A DNA stretch of 64,000 nucleotides, taken from assembly GCA_907163375.1 (NCBI GenBank), contig CAJQUW010004746.1, forward strand, positions 248,001 through 312,000, given 5' to 3'. Shown here piece by piece: positions 59,501 through 64,000 of this stretch. A program made the translations under genes and the position numbers. Position 1 is the first letter of the stretch, and the number at the start of each line of letters is the position of its first letter. The DNA is from Prostheceraeus crozeri (lineage: Eukaryota > Platyhelminthes > Polycladida > Euryleptidae). Below the pieces are notes generated by a model. It made no database searches and was not told the DNA's origin. It saw nothing but the letters and a program-made list of their open reading frames with translations.

Positions 59501-60834
59501 ACAAGCTCAGCGCTTTGACCACGCTTTACGGTAATGTCAAGGTGAAAAATTGCATCTGCACCTATTACAGGTTGATGATCAACGCTCAAAATGACAAAGT
59601 CAATGTAGGCAGAGTTTCCATTCAAGTAGCAACAAACATCCTTCAAAATTCCTACGACAACTTTCACGCGAGAGTGATCAAAATTTTTGAGCACAGCATC
59701 AGTTAGTGGAAGCAGGTCTCTAGAAAAATGCTTCTCATAAAATGAAAGATTCATGGAGGAAATGTCTGATCCAGAATCAACCATAAAAGTATCACTAACA
59801 TCTGCGTTGTTGTCAGTAGTGACGTTCATTGAAACAGTGGCCTTCTTGACACGAGGAGACAAGTTGTTGGAAAAACATTCAATTTCATTTGTTCGTATGT
59901 GAAATGACTTTGATTGACTACTAGCTTGACGTTCATTGCTAGTGTTTTTGGATTTCTGTGTACAAACAGATGCAAAATGTCCGCTCTTTTTACAAAAATT
60001 ACATTGTGCGTTCTTAGCAGGGCACTTAGAGTCGGATGCAACATGAGAATTCGATCCACACCTAAAACATTTTCTTGTATTTGAAACATTCGCAACCTTA
60101 CTTGAATTAAATTTACTTGTTGACGAATTTGTGCGACTTTGCGACACAACCTGAGTAGACAAAGACGTTTGAACAGATTTCAAAGAATTACAAATTTTGA
60201 CACATTCAGAGAGAGTTTTTGGTCTTCTGATGCGCAATTCACTGCTCAGAGATTTCGGAATCGTAGTCAAAAATTTTGCAATAAGAATATCTTCACGTAC
60301 AGATGCAGTACTAAAATTTTCATAAAGCATTTGCAGCTTCGATGCATATTCATCAAAAGAGCCTGAGTACGTCACTTCAAAAAATTCAATTCGATTCAAA
60401 AATTTGTCATGTGTAGAATATCGCTCGGTAAGAAAAGACACAATATCATCGTAGTTGTCAGTGTTGGGAAAAGCAGTTACAACTGACTCAAATATTTGCA
60501 TGTCTAAGTTTGTTAGTAAATAGTCAACTTTCTTTTCAGATTCAACATTAGTGATACGTAAAAGCATTTCAAACTTTTTTAGCCATATCAAAAAGTCACA
60601 CTGTCTAGTAAAAGGTTCTATACGCATGGTAGGACCTGAAGACATGTTGAAAATACTGAGAAAATTTGATGATATGCAGAAAATGTAAACTATGTAGATA
60701 AGTAAGTAGCTATGTAGTAATGAAAAAGTTTGTACTTATCACAGACCGGAGATCCTTGCAATTTGCAGTAATACTGACAAAATATGTGTAACTTGTAGAA
60801 ATTTGTAGGTTCGTAACAATTTTCGTCGCCAAAA

Positions 60835-61117
60835 TGTAGTGACCAGCTTAGTAATGCCGAGTAGTAATTTGTAGTAGTAGTAAATGGCCTTGTACTGTAT
60901 GAACCATAAATCCCATAAGGTAAAATCCAGTCTATTGTAAATGTAAAAGTTAAATTGTATTGAAGTCAGATAAGGATAAGTACATCATGCCGTACAGTAG
61001 GACCTGAGCGATAAGATACAAAATTATGAATTTTAAAGTATCCTAGGTAACAACAGCTGGTACTCCAGGCATTTAAAATGTATCAAATTAAAACAAGCTG
61101 CAATTCCAGATACGACA
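60835..61117 (-). repeat. Gypsy element LTR (5' LTR)
   Basis: The second LTR, ending GATACGACA on the plus strand, followed directly by the AGATC target duplication. Because the element is on the minus strand, this is the promoter-bearing copy. Confidence 0.95.
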
Positions 61118-61799
61118 AGATCGAAGCTAAATGTCTTGTGAATCCACATCAAGCGAATACGTTAACAAAGTTTGAGCTCAATCGGTTTTGGGCTCTCCGT
61201 CGGGGCACTCCGAACATGATTACAGACATCTTGACACCGCTTTGGGACAACGCTGATGAGCGCTGTATTTACGTTTGAAGGTCGAAGAAAGTCAATAACT
61301 CGTCAGAAAGACGTACTTGACTTGATGTATTAGAATGACCACACATACAGCGTTTATGTATTCATAGCACTATTTTTTTTTCCTAAGTAGGCTACTATCA
61401 TTCAAGTACTATGTATGGTCAATTTCCCGTGCCGGTACACTCATGTGTTTAGCTCAATTTGATGGGATGTCTTATATTTGGGGTTGATAGTTAACTAAAA
61501 GTCTGTCGGCAGAACTGAACGGATTTAGTTTTCTGGTGATAGAATTTTGGTTCATGAATAGCCCCTTTGAAAGTGAATAAGCGGGTTTAGAATTCTAGAA
61601 TGGCCTCAAACTAGATCATTCATCGGTAGTCAGTGTATTTGTATCGGAGTGTAGTGCTCCACTCTGGTGCTTTTGGGAGTAATGATACAACGACTGACAA
61701 TCTGAGCCCAGTTTCGCTACCTCTTTATAGGAGCAGCGAAGAAGGGACGATCTAGCGGGTAGGCCTAGGTCGACACGTGTTAGTCTTCAGAGTGCAAGT

Positions 61800-61880
61800 T
61801 ATGACTACGGCGCACTAGATATGCAATTCGGAATTCAGCAGGGAGATCCTTCCAGTCCTGCATTATTTTCCTTTGATCCA
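61800..61880 (+). pseudogene. Possible LINE RT fragment (motif B)
   Basis: The frame MQFGIQQGDPSSPALFSFDP resembles the GIRQGCPLSPLLF motif of non-LTR reverse transcriptases. No YADD motif follows in any frame, and the neighbourhood is otherwise unrecognised. Confidence 0.3.
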
Positions 61881-63089
61881 TTCTACCGCCAAGATTCATT
61901 GATCTGAGCTGTATTGTCTATGATGAACCAATGAAAAGCAATTGCTGTTGACCCGCTTATTGGAGAAACGCACTCATCTCGATTTTCATACAGCTTCCGG
62001 GTTGATGAGGAATGGCTTTGCATAGCCCAAACTGCACAAGTTCTACACTCTTGTGCAGTGATGACAGCCATTTATCAGCACTTGATTCAATGATTTCTGA
62101 TAGTTTGTCAAAATTTTCCAATGACGATTTTACCCATGATTGGTGCACAAAACAACCTTTCAGTCACATTTGGGACTGTGTTGTTCGACGAGTTCGTGAT
62201 GTCTCACATTCTGCATAATTATCATAATTGTTTTCAACAGCTCCGTTAATGATGCTGGCATAGAATTACTGATATTTTGGTGTCAGTAGCGCGGCTTGAT
62301 GCCTAGCCTAATTCTATGTTGTCTTGGGGGATGAAGCCAAATTCGAAATAGGTAAACTCAGTTATTATACTTATTATCTATAGCCTAAGGATGGCAATAT
62401 GTGGTTTCTTTAATATTTGGCTAGGAAGAACTAGCTCTATCTCAAAATCAAATGCCTTTTCGATAAAATAGGTGCTATTTTCTATAGCTAACAGATGCTA
62501 TTTTAATGCCAATACATGATAGGACTCCGACTCGAAAACATTGTCTCCAAAAACATAACATCTTGGGGAATCATCGCAAATATTTACAAGCAATGCCTTT
62601 GGGTCGATCCTGTAATGAATGAAAGCTTAACTTTGTTACGTAAGATATAATTCATAAGTAAGTAACCTTTTATTTATAGGCATATCCTTGAAAACGCACT
62701 TTCATAGGCACTTAAAACGGTATTTCTCAATTGCAGCATGCTACGCAGATCTCAACGTACATGAAAACTATAAGTCTAGCAGAATATTTCAAAAAATCTG
62801 ATTTTTTTAATCACTGACATATTTAGCCTACAGATCCAAACTGTGTAATTAGGACTATCATTTCGTCAGAACCAAACCTCCCTTGGCTACTCAACAGAGG
62901 CTGTTGTGCAGCTCTAGAGTCAGTGATTGTATTCGAACTCCTGTAGCACCGGAGCGGAGTTTTTCAACTCCGATACAAATAGACTGACTTCCAATAGGAG
63001 CAAAAGAGCATCGATTTGGTTTTAATTGAATTACGCAATATTTCAAAAGTACCAATGCAAAGTCACCACTTCTAACGAAGTCTTCTGGT

Positions 63090-63284
63090 ATGTTTAATAA
63101 TCAGCATTTTGTGCGTAGACTAACCGTAGTTAATACAGCCAACCATTCAGCAAACACGTTTATAAATGGAAATACTAAGGTAGAAAATGTACATCTACCT
63201 GAGAAAACACGCTTTAATGAGACAGGCGTAATTATGTGGAACTTCATTTCAGATTTCAATGTCTACAATTTGAAACATATATAA
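63090..63284 (+). pseudogene. Possible LINE RT C-terminal fragment
   Basis: The 64-residue frame contains HFVRRLTVVNT and KTRFNETGVIMWNFISDF, which is like the C-terminal block (T-G-x-WN-LP) of CR1-type LINE RTs. There is no supporting 3' tail. Confidence 0.3.
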
Positions 63285-64000
63285 ATGTGATACGTATTAA
63301 CGATTTACGATCTTAGAGTCAGTTTTTATTCCAATCATCTCAGATCTGCCGGACCACCCTCATATTTTCTTGCAGTCAGCGTGTGAACTTCATCGAAAAA
63401 AATTAGATCCCGAAGATGACTTTTAGAGGTCATGCATAGTTCCTCATGTCCATCCATAAAAAGCATCATAAGTCTTTCGTAAAAAAAAGTCATAGGCTAT
63501 TTCGGAGATCATTGTAGCCTCATTGCTTTAAATTTTTGTAGAGTTGTTGTTTTGTAGTTGAACTCAGTAGGAAATCAACTGAACGATCACAGATTTCACC
63601 AGATGAGAATAAACATGCGTGAAATTACTTCCCATCATTCATTTCCTCAGTTGTTGATAAGTCTAGATGGGTGATGAACTTGTCTGATAGGGCTCTGAAT
63701 GAATCAAAGCTTGAAGTCCTAAAAAAGAACGTCCCCAAAACAGAAACTTAAATGTAAATATAATCAGTGAAGTTGAAAATGCCAGCAAGCAGAATACTGT
63801 GTTATTCGTCAGATTCATCAGAACTCGGTTAAGTATCATCTGCCACACGTGCTGGTTGAAAATGATGAAGCGTGATTGTATTCAGTTTTGTCCTGCAGAT
63901 GTTGATGAAAACAGAGCACGTGTAAATGCGTGCAGCGAACAATGATATTAGAAAGAACAATCACTTTTTGTTACGCATGACACGCAGAGGCAACCTTGTT

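Larger units (their letters stand above)
56271..61117 (-). mobile_element. Ty3/gypsy LTR retrotransposon, young but broken
   Basis: Length 4847 bp with 283 bp LTRs, flanked by the 5 bp direct repeat AGATC (56266-56270 and 61118-61122). Parts in order on the minus strand: Gag with two CCHC zinc knuckles (about 60.65-60.0 kb), protease DSG site (about 59.75 kb), reverse transcriptase with YLDD (about 59.3-58.6 kb), RNase H (about 58.5-58.1 kb) and integrase with zinc and core domains (about 57.9-56.8 kb). A purine-rich tract abuts the left LTR, and a TGGCGACG primer-site-like sequence lies just inside the right one. The order RT, RNase H, integrase places it in Ty3/gypsy. The LTRs differ at one base, so the insertion is recent, yet the coding region has about four breaks. 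No envelope gene is seen. Confidence 0.95.
61123..64000. other. Intergenic stretch with only weak LINE traces
   Basis: Apart from the two weak RT-like pieces, I see no gene, tRNA or terminal-repeat element here. The first 150 bp have an open plus-strand frame (LNRFWALRRGTPNMITDILT) of unknown kind. It joins across the gypsy target site, so the element may have landed in an older repeat. Confidence 0.45.

Overview
The window is animal nuclear DNA: AT-rich, intron-bearing and crowded with transposons. The only host gene I can recognise is the minus-strand orthologue of TBC1D31 (WDR67), a WD40 and TBC-domain protein of centriolar satellites. Eleven of its exons run from about 41.07 kb down to 5.81 kb. 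They have GT/AG borders and reading phases that join into one protein, colinear with the vertebrate protein as I remember it. The first coding exon lies above 41.07 kb. The 3' coiled-coil exons lie below 5.8 kb; one weak candidate sits at about 0.18-0.29 kb. The gene points to a metazoan. The mix of Penelope, Tc1/mariner, hAT, LINE, SINE and Ty3/gypsy elements suggests an invertebrate, but I cannot name the lineage.

Layout: 0-5.8 kb holds non-coding DNA and a 1.63 kb DNA transposon with TATGA-rich subterminal repeats (2557-4186). TBC1D31 fills 5.8-41.1 kb. Its introns hold a tRNA-derived SINE (11.5 kb) and a hAT-like element (13861-15681). They also hold an 8.67 kb, nearly perfect inverted structure built on a Penelope-like element (15929-24596). 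Further up are a small hairpin element (29.8 kb), a mariner-like element (30032-31798), an intact-looking Tc1 element (about 32.94-34.35 kb), a LINE 3' fragment (36.1-36.6 kb) and a second SINE (36.8-37.0 kb).

Above the gene, 41.9-64 kb is almost all mobile DNA. It contains a 509 bp hAT MITE with a perfect 8 bp target duplication, a LINE with endonuclease and reverse transcriptase (43.0-45.96 kb), a hairpin MITE (46.6 kb) and a decayed minus-strand LINE (47.05-48.76 kb). These are followed by a tRNA-like SINE (50.25 kb), a second Penelope-like element flanked by inverted repeats (about 50.9-52.7 kb), a LINE-like (ATTC)n tail (55.7 kb) and a very young but broken Ty3/gypsy element with one-mismatch LTRs (56271-61117).

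The most unusual object is the 15.93-24.60 kb inverted structure. A full Penelope-like copy and a 5'-truncated inverted copy lie head to head. Both outward-facing 3' ends continue into the same 1.8 kb sequence, which carries repeated CGTACGTGAC motifs and ends at TTAA. One explanation is that a single read-through RNA was copied from both sides of one target break. Both Penelope families here also carry hammerhead-like folds in their pseudo-LTRs.
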